In this document: piece by piece, positions 21,242-29,486 of the stretch
How positions within the stretch are numbered: position 1 is the first letter of the stretch
Layout: each line of letters starts with the position of its first letter
Source: Streptomyces achromogenes
GTDB taxonomy: Bacteria; Actinomycetota; Actinomycetes; Streptomycetales; Streptomycetaceae
Assembly: GCF_030816715.1 (NCBI RefSeq)
Contig: NZ_JAUSYH010000001.1
Coordinates: 2,294,001 to 2,358,000 of the forward strand
Direction: 5' to 3'
DNA length: 64,000 nt
Program-made: the position numbers and the translations under genes
Notes under the pieces: generated by a model
What the model was told of the DNA's origin: nothing
Databases searched by the model: none
What the model saw: only the letters and a program-made list of their open reading frames with translations

Positions 21242-22288
21242 ATGACGACCCCGGTGTACCCGCCCAAGCCCTCCCCCGGAGACCGCATAGCCGTCCTCTC
21301 GCCCTCGGCCGGCCTGCCGGCGCTCTACCCGCGCCCCTACGAGCTGGGCCTCGCCCGGCTGCGTGAGGACTTCGGCCTGGAGCCGGTCGAGTACCCGACC
21401 ACGCGCACGATGGATGCGACGCCGCAGGCGCGCGCCGACGACATCCACGCCGCGTTCGCCGACCCGGACGTCACCGCGGTGATCGCGTCGATCGGCGGCG
21501 ACGACCAGATCACCGTCCTGCCTTTCCTGGACCGGGAGTTGATCCGGGCCCATCCCAAGCCGTTCTTCGGGATGAGCGACAACACCAACCTGCTGGCGTT
21601 CCTGTACTCGTCCGGGGTCGTCGGTTACCACGGCACGAGTGTGATGGTCGAGTTCGGGCGCCCCGGAGCTATGCACCCGCAGACCGCCGAATCGCTGCGG
21701 GCCGCGCTGTTCACCACCGGCACCTACGAGTTGCGGCCCGCCGAGCGCTGGGGCGACGTCAACGGCGACTGGGCCGATCCGGCGACCTTCGCGGCCGAGC
21801 CGGAGACGCCGAAGCAGGGCGGCTGGACCTGGCGGGGCCCCGACCGCGTGGTGGAGGGCCGCAGTTGGGGCGGCAACCTGGAGATCCTGTCCTGGCTGCT
21901 GATGGCCGACCGCGAGATCTCCCCCGACCCGTCGGCGTACGACGGCGGCGTGCTGATCCTGGAGACGTCGGAGGAACTGCCGAGCGCCACGGAGGTCTTC
22001 CTGATCCTGCGCAGCATGGGCGAGCGCGGCCTGCTGCGGCGCTTCCCGGCCCTGCTCATGGCCCGTGCCAGGACGTGGTCCTTCGCGCACCCCAACTCCC
22101 CCGAGGCGGCCGCCCGGTACGCCACCGAGCAGCGCGAGGCGGTGGAGCGCGCGCTGGCCGCCTACGCCCCCGACACGCTGGCCGTCTTCGACGTCGACTT
22201 CGGCCACACGGACCCCCAGCTGGTGATCCCCTACGGCGGCACGGTCCGCGTGGACGGACCGGCCCGGCGCATCACGGTCACCTACTGA
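21242..22288 (+). CDS. S66 family LD-carboxypeptidase / MccF-like peptidase
   Basis: The 348-residue serine peptidase belongs to family S66, which includes murein LD-carboxypeptidases and the microcin C immunity protein MccF. The nucleophile region FFGMSDNTNLL, the oxyanion-hole GGDDQ segment and the later LEGRSWGGNLE-type Glu (here VVEGRSWGGNLE) and final His (FGHTDPQ) are present, so it should be active. The first ATG that starts the domain is 21242; it has no ribosome-binding site, but TACGCT lies six bases before it, so the message may be leaderless. It may recycle wall tetrapeptides or detoxify peptide-nucleotide antibiotics. Confidence 0.88.
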   Translation: MTTPVYPPKPSPGDRIAVLSPSAGLPALYPRPYELGLARLREDFGLEPVEYPTTRTMDATPQARADDIHAAFADPDVTAVIASIGGDDQITVLPFLDRELIRAHPKPFFGMSDNTNLLAFLYSSGVVGYHGTSVMVEFGRPGAMHPQTAESLRAALFTTGTYELRPAERWGDVNGDWADPATFAAEPETPKQGGWTWRGPDRVVEGRSWGGNLEILSWLLMADREISPDPSAYDGGVLILETSEELPSATEVFLILRSMGERGLLRRFPALLMARARTWSFAHPNSPEAAARYATEQREAVERALAAYAPDTLAVFDVDFGHTDPQLVIPYGGTVRVDGPARRITVTY

Positions 22289-22358
22289 CCCGGCGGAGCA
22301 CCGGGCCGTGATCTCGTGCGCCCCGTAACCGGTGGTCGCCGCGGTGGGTTGACGCGGC

Positions 22359-23678
22359 ATGCACGACGCACGCACCGCGGGGACGCCCTCCATGCTCCGG
22401 CTCGCGACCGCCTCGCTCGCCGGGACCGCCATCGAGTTCTACGACTTCTTCGTCTACGGGACGGCGGCCGCACTGGTCCTCGGGCCCCTGTTCTTCCCCA
22501 CGTTCTCGCCGTCGGCGGGGACGCTGGCCGCGTTCGCGACGTTCGGCGTGGGCTTCGTGGCCCGGCCGCTCGGTGCGGTCCTCTTCGGTCACGTCGGGGA
22601 CCGGCACGGCCGACGCCCGGTCCTCGTCGTCTCCCTGCTGCTGACCGGCGCCTCGACGGTCGCGGTCGGCTGCGTGCCGACGTACGACGCGATCGGCGTG
22701 GCCGCTCCCCTGCTGCTGCTCGTGCTGCGCTTCCTGCAGGGGCTCGGGCTCGGCGGTGAGTGGGGCGGGGCGGTGCTGCTGACGGCGGAGCACGCGCCGG
22801 CCGGGCGGCGCGCCCTGTGGTCGAGCTTCCCGCAGGTCGGGCCCGCGGTGGGCTTCCTCCTCGCCAACGGGGCGGTGCTGGCCCTGTCTGCGGCGCTGAC
22901 CGACGCGCAGTTCGCGCGGTGGGGATGGCGGGTGCCCTTCTGGGCGGCCGGAGCGCTCGCCCTGCTCGGGTTGTGGCTCAGGTCGTCGCTGCCCGAAAGT
23001 CCCCGCTTCCTGGAGATCGACGACCACGCGCGCGTGCCGCTGGCCGAGCTGCTGCGCGACCACTGGCGGCTGGTCCTGCTGACCGGCGGCGCGCTCGCCG
23101 TCGGGTACGCGGTCTTCTACGCCGTGACGACCTGGTCGCTGGCGTACGCGACCGAACGGCTCGGCGTGAGCCGTACCGTCATGCTGACCTGCGTCATGGC
23201 CGCCGTGGTGGTGAAGGGGGCGCTGACACCGGTGATGGCGCTGCTCGGCGACCGCCACGGGCGGCGGCCGCTGTGTCTGGCCGGCTGCGCGGCCGCAGCC
23301 CTGTGGATGTTCCCGATGGTGGCGTTGCTCTCGACCGGGGAGCCGCTGCCGATGTTCCTCGGGTCCCTCGGCGCGCTGATCGCGTTCGTCACGATGTTCG
23401 CGGTGGTGGCGGCCTATCTGCCGGAGTTGTACGCGCCGCGGGTGCGCTGCACGGGCGCGTCGGTCGGCTACAACCTCGGCGGGGTTCTCGGAGGGGCGCT
23501 TACGCCCCTCGTGGCGACGGCGCTCGCCGAGCATTCGGGGCGCGTCCCGTGGGGTGTCGGAGCGTATCTGGCGGGGGTCGCTCTGCTCAGCCTGGGCTGC
23601 TTCGCGCTGCTGCCGGAGACGCGTCCGGCGACGGCGCTACGGCCCGTCACGGACGGCGCGGCACGCGGGTCGCGGTAG
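22359..23678 (+). CDS. MHS-family MFS transporter (ProP/ShiA-like)
   Basis: This 439-residue inner-membrane symporter has 12 predicted helices. The start of the domain, ATASLAGTAIEFYDFFVYGTA, and GHVGDRHGRRPVLV between helices 2 and 3 are signatures of the metabolite:H+ symporter family that imports shikimate, citrate, proline-betaine or alpha-ketoglutarate. The substrate cannot be read from sequence, though the neighbouring aroQ makes a shikimate-type acid possible (inference). It follows the S66 gene by 70 bases. An internal ATG at residue 12 is an alternative start. Confidence 0.88.
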   Translation: MHDARTAGTPSMLRLATASLAGTAIEFYDFFVYGTAAALVLGPLFFPTFSPSAGTLAAFATFGVGFVARPLGAVLFGHVGDRHGRRPVLVVSLLLTGASTVAVGCVPTYDAIGVAAPLLLLVLRFLQGLGLGGEWGGAVLLTAEHAPAGRRALWSSFPQVGPAVGFLLANGAVLALSAALTDAQFARWGWRVPFWAAGALALLGLWLRSSLPESPRFLEIDDHARVPLAELLRDHWRLVLLTGGALAVGYAVFYAVTTWSLAYATERLGVSRTVMLTCVMAAVVVKGALTPVMALLGDRHGRRPLCLAGCAAAALWMFPMVALLSTGEPLPMFLGSLGALIAFVTMFAVVAAYLPELYAPRVRCTGASVGYNLGGVLGGALTPLVATALAEHSGRVPWGVGAYLAGVALLSLGCFALLPETRPATALRPVTDGAARGSR

Positions 23679-23760
23679 CGGGCGCGGGGGCGAGGGCGGG
23701 GACGAGGGCGGGGGGCGGGGGCGCGATCGGCGGGTGCCTGTCTGGGGACGCGAGCCGCCG

Positions 23761-24861
23761 CTACGGATTGATCGCCAGTTCCAGGTAGGCGGCGGAGAGC
23801 ACCAGGTGGACGCCGCCCTGCAGCGGGGTGGCCCGTCCCGGGACCACCGTGAGCGAGCTGACCACGATGGTGAGCGCCAGCAGCACCATGTGGGTGGCGC
23901 CGAGCCCGAGGACGAGGGGTCCCTTGAGCCAGATCGAAGCCAGGGCGACCGCGGGGATGGTCAGGCCGATGCTGGCCATCGCGGATCCGAGCGCCAGGTT
24001 GAGGCTGGTCTGCACCCGGTCGCGGCGCGCGGAGCGCAGTGCGGCGATGGTCTCGGGGAGCAGCACGAGCAGTGCGATGACCACGCCGACGACCGCGTGG
24101 CGGAGTCCGGCCGCCTCCACCCCGGACTCGATCGTGGGCGAGACCCCCTTGGCGAGGCCCACCACGCCGATCAGGGCGAGACCGAGCAGCGCGAGGCTGA
24201 TCAGGGCGGTCCGGGAGGTGGGGACGCCCGCGTGGTCGTCCGCGGTGATCACGTCTCCCTGGCGGGTGACCGGCAGGAAGTAGTCGCGGTGCCGTACGGT
24301 CTGCGTCGCCACGAAGAGGCCGTAGAGGATCAGTGAGGAGACGGCGGCGAACGTGAGCTGGACGCCGGAGAACTCCGGTCCCGGCTTGCTGGTGGTGAAG
24401 GTCGGCAGGACGAGGCTCAGTGTGGCCAGGGTGGCGACGGTCGCCAGGGCGGCTCCCGTGCCCTCGGGGTTGAAGACCGCCGTTCCGTGGCGCAGGGAGG
24501 CCACCAGGAGACAGAGGCCGACGATGCCGTTACAGGTGATCATCACGGCCGCGAAGACCGTGTCCCTGGCCAGCGTCGAGCTCTTGTCGCCGCCGTCGGC
24601 CATCAGGGTGACGATGAGTGCCACCTCGATGATCGTCACCGCGACGGCGAGGACGAGCGAGCCGAACGGCTCACCCACCCGGTGGGCGACGACCTCCGCA
24701 TGGTGCACGGCGGCCAGGACCGCTCCGGCGAGGACCAGGGTCACCAGCGCGACCAGCGGACCCGGCAGGTCGCGCCCCCAGGTCAGGACCAGCAGCACGA
24801 CCGCCAGCGCCGGCACGAGGGCCGTCCACCGGGTCGCGACCGACCTGAGCCGAGCGAGCAT
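23761..24861 (-). CDS. calcium/proton antiporter (ChaA-like)
   Basis: The 366-residue membrane protein has about 11 hydrophobic segments and two copies of the cation-exchanger motif: EPFGSLVLAVAVTIIEVALI in the first half and a LPETIAAL segment in the second. These acidic residues mark the CaCA superfamily and match ChaA-type Ca2+(Na+)/H+ antiporters. It should extrude Ca2+ or Na+ at high pH. It is convergent with the MHS transporter; a G-rich, gene-free strip of 80 bases separates them. Confidence 0.9.
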   Translation of the reverse strand: MLARLRSVATRWTALVPALAVVLLVLTWGRDLPGPLVALVTLVLAGAVLAAVHHAEVVAHRVGEPFGSLVLAVAVTIIEVALIVTLMADGGDKSSTLARDTVFAAVMITCNGIVGLCLLVASLRHGTAVFNPEGTGAALATVATLATLSLVLPTFTTSKPGPEFSGVQLTFAAVSSLILYGLFVATQTVRHRDYFLPVTRQGDVITADDHAGVPTSRTALISLALLGLALIGVVGLAKGVSPTIESGVEAAGLRHAVVGVVIALLVLLPETIAALRSARRDRVQTSLNLALGSAMASIGLTIPAVALASIWLKGPLVLGLGATHMVLLALTIVVSSLTVVPGRATPLQGGVHLVLSAAYLELAINP

Positions 24862-24878
24862 GCTGTGATCGTCGCAGA

Positions 24879-24939
24879 GCCGTACGGGCCGCGCACTCCG
24901 GCCCGCCCCGGCCCGGGCGACCCCTACGACCCGTACGGC
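24879..24939. repeat. long-loop inverted repeat, possible terminator
   Basis: GCCGTACGGG (24879-24888) and its exact complement (24930-24939) flank a GC-rich loop that can itself fold. It lies between the small protein gene and chaA on the minus strand, and probably ends transcription of the former. Confidence 0.5.
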
Positions 24940-24961
24940 ACTGCCGCCGGCGGAGGTGCCC

Positions 24962-25273
24962 TCAGAACTCGGCGGCGTCCACGACGTCGCAGTCAGTGAA
25001 GGACGGCGGCCGGGTGCACAGCGCGGCCATCCCCTCCGCGAACTTGCCCGTCTCCTCGGACTCGCTGTTGCGCATGGCCGCCTCGTAGGAGTCGAACTCG
25101 ACCACCACGAGATAATGGTTCGGCCGGTTCCGGTCCCTGAGGACGAGCCGGCGCTTCGGGGCGTCCTCCCGGCCCGCGAAGCCCCGTTCCCCTTCCTCGG
25201 CGAGAGCGCGCATCTCGTCGATGCGGTCGGTCTCGAAGTCGACGATCTGCACGAACTTCTGCGACGTGCTCAT
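24962..25273 (-). CDS. small dimeric alpha/beta-barrel protein
   Basis: The 103-residue protein has the pattern of an antibiotic-biosynthesis-monooxygenase-like or stress-responsive ferredoxin fold (FVQIVDFETDRIDEMRAL, HYLVVVEFDSYEAAMRNSE). Such proteins are dimeric and many have no known substrate. The ATG at 25273 follows GGAGG at four bases. No partner gene is adjacent, and no catalytic residue can be identified, so the function is open. Confidence 0.7.
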   Translation of the reverse strand: MSTSQKFVQIVDFETDRIDEMRALAEEGERGFAGREDAPKRRLVLRDRNRPNHYLVVVEFDSYEAAMRNSESEETGKFAEGMAALCTRPPSFTDCDVVDAAEF

Positions 25274-25401
25274 GGTGCCTCCACCCCCCGGCTGCGGCGT
25301 CCCGAAGTGGAAACGCCCGGTACCAAGGAAGCACCGGAAGCGGTGGTCGGCAATTCGCCGCGCACCGCTCCCGGGGGTGGTTGTCCCTACGTCGTACGAG
25401 G

Positions 25402-26403
25402 TCAGGCTCCGATGCTGTCCTTCGGAGCGCCTTCACTCGCCGTCTGCGCCTCCTCGGCCGCCGCCTGCTTCCGGGAGGCCCGCAGGCTGGTGATCGTGGT
25501 GACGATCAGGACCGAACAGATGACGCCGAGCGAGACCGGGATGCTGATCTCGGGCACGTGCACCCCGGACTCGTGCAGCGCGTGCAGGACCAGCTTCACG
25601 CCGATGAAGCCGAGGATGATCGACAGGCCGTAGCTGAGGTGGACCAGCTTCCTCAGCAGACCGCCGATGAGGAAGTACAGCTGCCGCAGACCCATCAGTG
25701 CGAAGGCGTTCGCGGTGAACACGATGTAGGGGTCCTGGGTCAGCCCGAAGATGGCGGGGATGGAGTCGAGGGCGAAGAGCACGTCGGTGGTGCCGATCGC
25801 GAGCATCACGACCAGCATCGGGGTCATGACCCGCTTGCCGTTCTGCTCGATCCACAGCTTCGTGCCGTGGTAGCGGTCCGCCACGCCGAACCTTCGCTCC
25901 GCGGCCTTGAGCAGCTTGTTCTCCTCGAACTCCTCGTCCTCGTCGTCGGCGCGCGCCTCCTGGATGAGCTTCCAGGCCGTCCAGATCAGGAAGGCGCCGA
26001 AGAGGTAGAAGACCCAGGCGAAGCTGGCGAGGATCGCCGCACCCGCCGCGATGAAGACGGCCCGCAGGACCAGGGCTATGAGGACGCCGACGAGCAGGAC
26101 CCGCTGCTGGTACTGCGACGGGACCGCGAACTTGCCCATGATCAGGACGAACACGAAGAGGTTGTCGACGCTGAGCGACTTCTCGGTGATGAAGCCCGCG
26201 AAGAACTCTCCGGCGGGCTGTCCCCCGGAGAAGAGGAAGAGGCCGAGGCCGAACAGCCCGGCCAGGGCGATCCAGACGACCGTCCAGATCCCGGCTTCCT
26301 TGATCGAGACGTCGTGCGGTTTGCGGCCGATGAAGAAGTCGACCGCGATCAGGGCGGCCAGGCCGACGATGGTCAGAACCCACAGGTTCACGGAAACATC
26401 CAC
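25402..26403 (-). CDS. TerC family integral membrane protein
   Basis: This 333-residue protein has about nine transmembrane helices and the TerC signatures EKSLSVDNLFVFVLI and TTDVLFALDSIPAIFGLTQDPYIVFTAN, whose acidic residues are thought to bind metal ions (manganese export in several bacteria). A charged loop, ADDEDEEFEENKLLK, sits mid-protein. The start is GTG at 26403 (VDVSVNLWVL), where the first helix begins, with GGAGG four bases upstream. It lies next to two TerD-domain genes, the usual tellurium/stress (Ter) grouping, and two palindromes lie in its promoter region. Confidence 0.92.
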   Translation of the reverse strand: MDVSVNLWVLTIVGLAALIAVDFFIGRKPHDVSIKEAGIWTVVWIALAGLFGLGLFLFSGGQPAGEFFAGFITEKSLSVDNLFVFVLIMGKFAVPSQYQQRVLLVGVLIALVLRAVFIAAGAAILASFAWVFYLFGAFLIWTAWKLIQEARADDEDEEFEENKLLKAAERRFGVADRYHGTKLWIEQNGKRVMTPMLVVMLAIGTTDVLFALDSIPAIFGLTQDPYIVFTANAFALMGLRQLYFLIGGLLRKLVHLSYGLSIILGFIGVKLVLHALHESGVHVPEISIPVSLGVICSVLIVTTITSLRASRKQAAAEEAQTASEGAPKDSIGA

Positions 26404-26489
26404 TGCGCCTCCGGCAGTACGTAACGGCAGGTGAACAGCGCCGTCGCGCTGCCGGAGGTCTCTTCCACCCGAGACGGGCCGACGCCCCG

Positions 26490-26540
26490 GGATCAGGCCT
26501 GATCCGTATTGACGGGTACGCCGCAGCAGGGAGTACTCCC
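26490..26540. promoter_or_regulatory. two palindromes upstream of terC
   Basis: GGATCAGGCCTGATCC (26490-26505) and GGGAGTACTCCC (26529-26540) are both perfect palindromes in the 225-base gap between terC and the preceding gene. They are candidates for operators or metal-response sites. No named consensus was recognised. Confidence 0.45.
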
Positions 26541-26586
26541 CTCCGTGAGAAGAAGAGTACCCCAATCACCAAGAGAAGGTAAAGCG

Positions 26587-26607
26587 CTTGGCAAAAGAAA
26601 GGCCAAG
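26587..26607 (-). terminator. hairpin after the TerD fusion gene
   Basis: CTTGGC and GCCAAG pair around a nine-base A-rich loop; downstream on the minus strand comes a pyrimidine-rich CTTTACCTTCTC run. Confidence 0.5.
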
Positions 26608-26628
26608 TCCGCAGGTCAGGAGAGTTTA

Positions 26629-28680
26629 CTAATAGTTGGTACGGGCCGCCGCCACCTGCGCCAGCACCTGGTGCAGCACCTGACTTCCGGGCGGCGCCAG
26701 GGCCGGTTCGTACGTCCACGCATGCCCCACCCAGGGGTCGGCGAGGTGGTCGTCGGCCACCGGGGTCAGCCGCAGCAGCCCGCGCCACAACGGGTCCAGC
26801 AACGGACCGTAACCGGCCGCGTCCTCCCGGTCGGCGACCATCATCAGGTGCACGCCGACGGCCGGGCCCTCGTCCGCGAGATAGCGCAACTGGGTCACGG
26901 CACGGTCGTCGAAGCCGTGCGGGAAGTCGTTGACGACGAGCAACTGCTGGGCGGTGTCGAACCCGGGCGGCAGCGAGTCGGCCACTCCACCGCGCACCGC
27001 CATCTGCACCAGGTCGACGCGCTCGGTGAGCTGCCCGAGGACCGCCGCCACACCCGCCGCGCCGGCCGCGGGCGGAGCCGCCAGGACCCCGGACCGCACC
27101 AGCGGCGACAGCTCCCCGGCGGCCGAACCGGCCGGGTCGAGGACGTGCACGGTGAACTCGCCGGCCGGATGCACGGCGAGCAGCCGGGCCGTGTGCGCCA
27201 CGGCCGACTCCATGGCCAGGCGGCGCATGTCGTGCGCGTCGGTGAACAGCCCGTCGGACGAGCCGGTGCGTCCGCTGTCGATCCACAGCCCGCGTTCGAG
27301 CGGGAGCCGAACCAGCATGGGGATGCGCAGCGGTTCACTCTCGGGCACGTGGAGGTCGCCCAGGCGCAGCGCCATGGGCATCTCCATCGGGACGCGGTAG
27401 GCGTGCCACACGGGGCTGTCCCAGCGCGCGTACGCGGCGGGCAGCGCCGGTTCCACGACGTCGGCCTCGGCGCCGAGCTGGCCGAGGTCGCGGTCCAGGG
27501 CCTCCCGGGCCTGGTCGACGAGCCGGCTGTGCTTGGCCTGCGCCGCCTCGCGGGCGGCCTCGCCCTGGCCGCCGATCCTGCTGCGCGGGTCGGACAGGGC
27601 CTGGTCGAGCTCCTTCTCCATCCGCGCGTCGGCGAAGTCGACCGCGCTGCGGTACGCGGCGGTGCTGCGGGCCAGGTCCTCGAACATGCCCCAGACCTGG
27701 TTGTACAGCCGCTCCTCCATGGACCAGCCGGTCGCGTCGCCGGCCACCGGCCGGGCGGGCTCCCCTGGCTGTGCCGGGGGCGCGGTGGGCGGAGGCGGAG
27801 GCGGAGCGGTGGTCTGCCGGCGCGGATGGCTGTAGTCGATCGGACCGCCGGCGGCGGGCGCGGACGCCGACTGCGCGGGCTCGGGGTCGGACGGCGTGGC
27901 GCCGCCGGTCTGGTTCGCGGTCCCCTGGGTGCTCGGCGTCGCTCCGTAGGGGCCGCCGGTGCCCTGGCTGCCGGAGATGCCCTGGGCGCCGTGCGTTCCC
28001 TGGGCTCCGGGGGTGTTCTGAGAGTTGTACGGCGAGCCGCTCTGGTCCGGGCCGAGCGCGGACGCGGCCGTCTGGCGGGAGCGGTCGGCGTCGGACGGGC
28101 GCGGCGGTGGGGCCGGCACCGAGCGGGCCAGGCCCCGCACCACGGCCTCGTTGATCTCGGTCGCGAGCCGGTGCGCCTGCGGCAGGCCCTGGTCGGTGAG
28201 GAGTTCGGCGAGGCCGCCCGCATAGCCCTGACCGACGGCGCGCACCTTCCAGGCGCCCTGCCGCCGGTACAGCTCCAGCGCGATGACGGCCGACTCCGCG
28301 TCCAGGCCGGTGAGGGTGAAGGTGGCGATCTCGGCCCCGTCGAGGCCGGTGACCGCGACGAAGGGGGCCGCGACCGAGCCGAAGCCGACCGGTCCGCCGA
28401 CTCCCGTGGGCAGCGCCAGCACGACGCCGACCCGGTGCACGGCCGCCGGCACGGCGTCGAGGTCCACCGCGAGGCGGTGGTCCGCGGCGGCCTGGCGGGA
28501 GACCTCCAGGCCGGGCAGTGTGGGCACGCCCGGATGGGCCACCCATTCGACGCCGTGGATCCTGCCGCTCTCGTCGCCGAGAACGGCCGTCGCCACGACG
28601 GGCTTGCCGGCCGAGATCCGGATCTCGAGCCGGACCTGGGAGAGCGGGTGGTTCTGCCCCCGCACCAGCTCGGCCGTCAT
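26629..28680 (-). CDS. large TerD-domain fusion protein
   Basis: The 683-residue protein begins with a TerD-type domain (about 1-190, RAVGQGYAGGLAELLTDQG at its end), then a disordered Gly/Gln/Pro linker (about 200-315, with GAQGTHGAQG repeats and PPPPPPT), a helical segment (about 330-420, ending EKELDQALSDPRSRIGG) and a C-terminal alpha/beta domain. The latter (LVRLPLERGLWIDSG, then LLVVNDFPHGFD and GVHLMMVADRED) resembles the core of FtsK/SpoIIIE-type ATPases but has no Walker A lysine motif. Ter proteins are linked to tellurite, phage and DNA stress; the cargo here is unknown. It is followed on the minus strand by terC and preceded by a second TerD gene. Confidence 0.82.
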   Translation of the reverse strand: MTAELVRGQNHPLSQVRLEIRISAGKPVVATAVLGDESGRIHGVEWVAHPGVPTLPGLEVSRQAAADHRLAVDLDAVPAAVHRVGVVLALPTGVGGPVGFGSVAAPFVAVTGLDGAEIATFTLTGLDAESAVIALELYRRQGAWKVRAVGQGYAGGLAELLTDQGLPQAHRLATEINEAVVRGLARSVPAPPPRPSDADRSRQTAASALGPDQSGSPYNSQNTPGAQGTHGAQGISGSQGTGGPYGATPSTQGTANQTGGATPSDPEPAQSASAPAAGGPIDYSHPRRQTTAPPPPPPTAPPAQPGEPARPVAGDATGWSMEERLYNQVWGMFEDLARSTAAYRSAVDFADARMEKELDQALSDPRSRIGGQGEAAREAAQAKHSRLVDQAREALDRDLGQLGAEADVVEPALPAAYARWDSPVWHAYRVPMEMPMALRLGDLHVPESEPLRIPMLVRLPLERGLWIDSGRTGSSDGLFTDAHDMRRLAMESAVAHTARLLAVHPAGEFTVHVLDPAGSAAGELSPLVRSGVLAAPPAAGAAGVAAVLGQLTERVDLVQMAVRGGVADSLPPGFDTAQQLLVVNDFPHGFDDRAVTQLRYLADEGPAVGVHLMMVADREDAAGYGPLLDPLWRGLLRLTPVADDHLADPWVGHAWTYEPALAPPGSQVLHQVLAQVAAARTNY

Positions 28681-28742
28681 CGCCTGTCGTCCCCCTGCGT
28701 CACGTGTGGTGTTGTGGTGATGCCGCTCGCCGGCCGACGGCC

Positions 28743-29321
28743 TTACAGCGCCGGCAGGATCGCGGGCATCAGGTCCTGGAAGGTACGGCCGTTGGCCGGA
28801 GTGCCGAGGGCCGTCATGTTCCAGCCTGCGCCGACCCGGTGCACCTTCGCCATGATCTGCGCCGTGTAGGCGCCGCCGCCCGCGAGCGTGTAGCGCGCCA
28901 GCTCCTGGCCGTTGGTCTCGTCGACCAGGCGGCAGAAGGCGTTCTGCACCTCCTGGAACGTCTGGCCCGTGAAGGAGTTCACGGTGAAGACGATCTGGTC
29001 GATGTGGACCGGCACGCGCGCGAGGTCGACGAGGATCGCCTCGTCGTCGCCGCCCTGGCCGACGCCGCCGACCAGGTTGTCACCGGTGTGGCGGACCGAG
29101 CCGTCGTCGCTCACCAGGTGACGGAAGAAGACGACGTCGACCGGCTGCTTGTCCGCGAACAGAACGGCGGAGGCGTCGAGGTCGATCTCCCGGGTCCGGG
29201 AGCCGAACAGGCCGCGCCGCGGGGCCGCCTGCCAGCCGAGACCCATGCGCACCGCGGTCAGGCTGCCCCCGTCGTTCTTCTGCAGACTGATGGCCTGACC
29301 CTTGGTCATGTTGACGGTCAC
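28743..29321 (-). CDS. TerD family calcium-binding stress protein
   Basis: The 192-residue TerD-domain protein has the family start MTKGQAISLQKNDGGSLTAVRMGLGW, broken here only by standard loops, and the acidic Ca2+ sites DLDASAVLF and GGDDEAILVDL. TerD domains bind calcium and are induced by tellurite, oxidative and differentiation stress; deletion affects development in Streptomyces (literature). GTG at 29321 follows AGGGGA at eight bases. It lies 62 bases upstream of the TerD fusion gene and may be cotranscribed with it. Confidence 0.92.
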   Translation of the reverse strand: MTVNMTKGQAISLQKNDGGSLTAVRMGLGWQAAPRRGLFGSRTREIDLDASAVLFADKQPVDVVFFRHLVSDDGSVRHTGDNLVGGVGQGGDDEAILVDLARVPVHIDQIVFTVNSFTGQTFQEVQNAFCRLVDETNGQELARYTLAGGGAYTAQIMAKVHRVGAGWNMTALGTPANGRTFQDLMPAILPAL

Positions 29322-29381
29322 GCGCTGATTCCCCTCTCGGACTGTCCCCTGTTGCCGCGGCGCCCGCGGTTGACGGAAACC

Positions 29382-29486
29382 CTACGCAAAGGCACTGACA
29401 GTGCCGCACCCAGGCCCGCACTTTGTGTCGGTCTTGCAACACAGCACGTGCGGGGCCGGGGCACAGGAGTCGCACGGGTCCGTCAG
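29382..29486 (-). CDS. possible Cys-rich micro-ORF after uvrB
   Basis: Directly overlapping the uvrB stop, a frame of 34 codons ending TAG at 29382 contains six cysteines (positions 5, 8, 16, 17, 23, 27) in a C-x2-C...CC...C-x3-C layout. The only start at the overlap is CTG at 29486; a GTG exists at codon 14. The frame is also open through uvrB, so chance is possible. A 15-bp dyad (29391-29405) that could terminate uvrB lies within its 3' end. The remainder of the gap holds the terD ribosome-binding site and promoter. Confidence 0.2.
   Translation of the reverse strand: MTDPCDSCAPAPHVLCCKTDTKCGPGCGTVSAFA

Noticed and set aside
29391-29405. GGCACTGACAGTGCC as a regulatory operator of terD
   Set aside because: The dyad lies after uvrB with a short T-run on the minus strand, so a weak uvrB terminator explains it as well.
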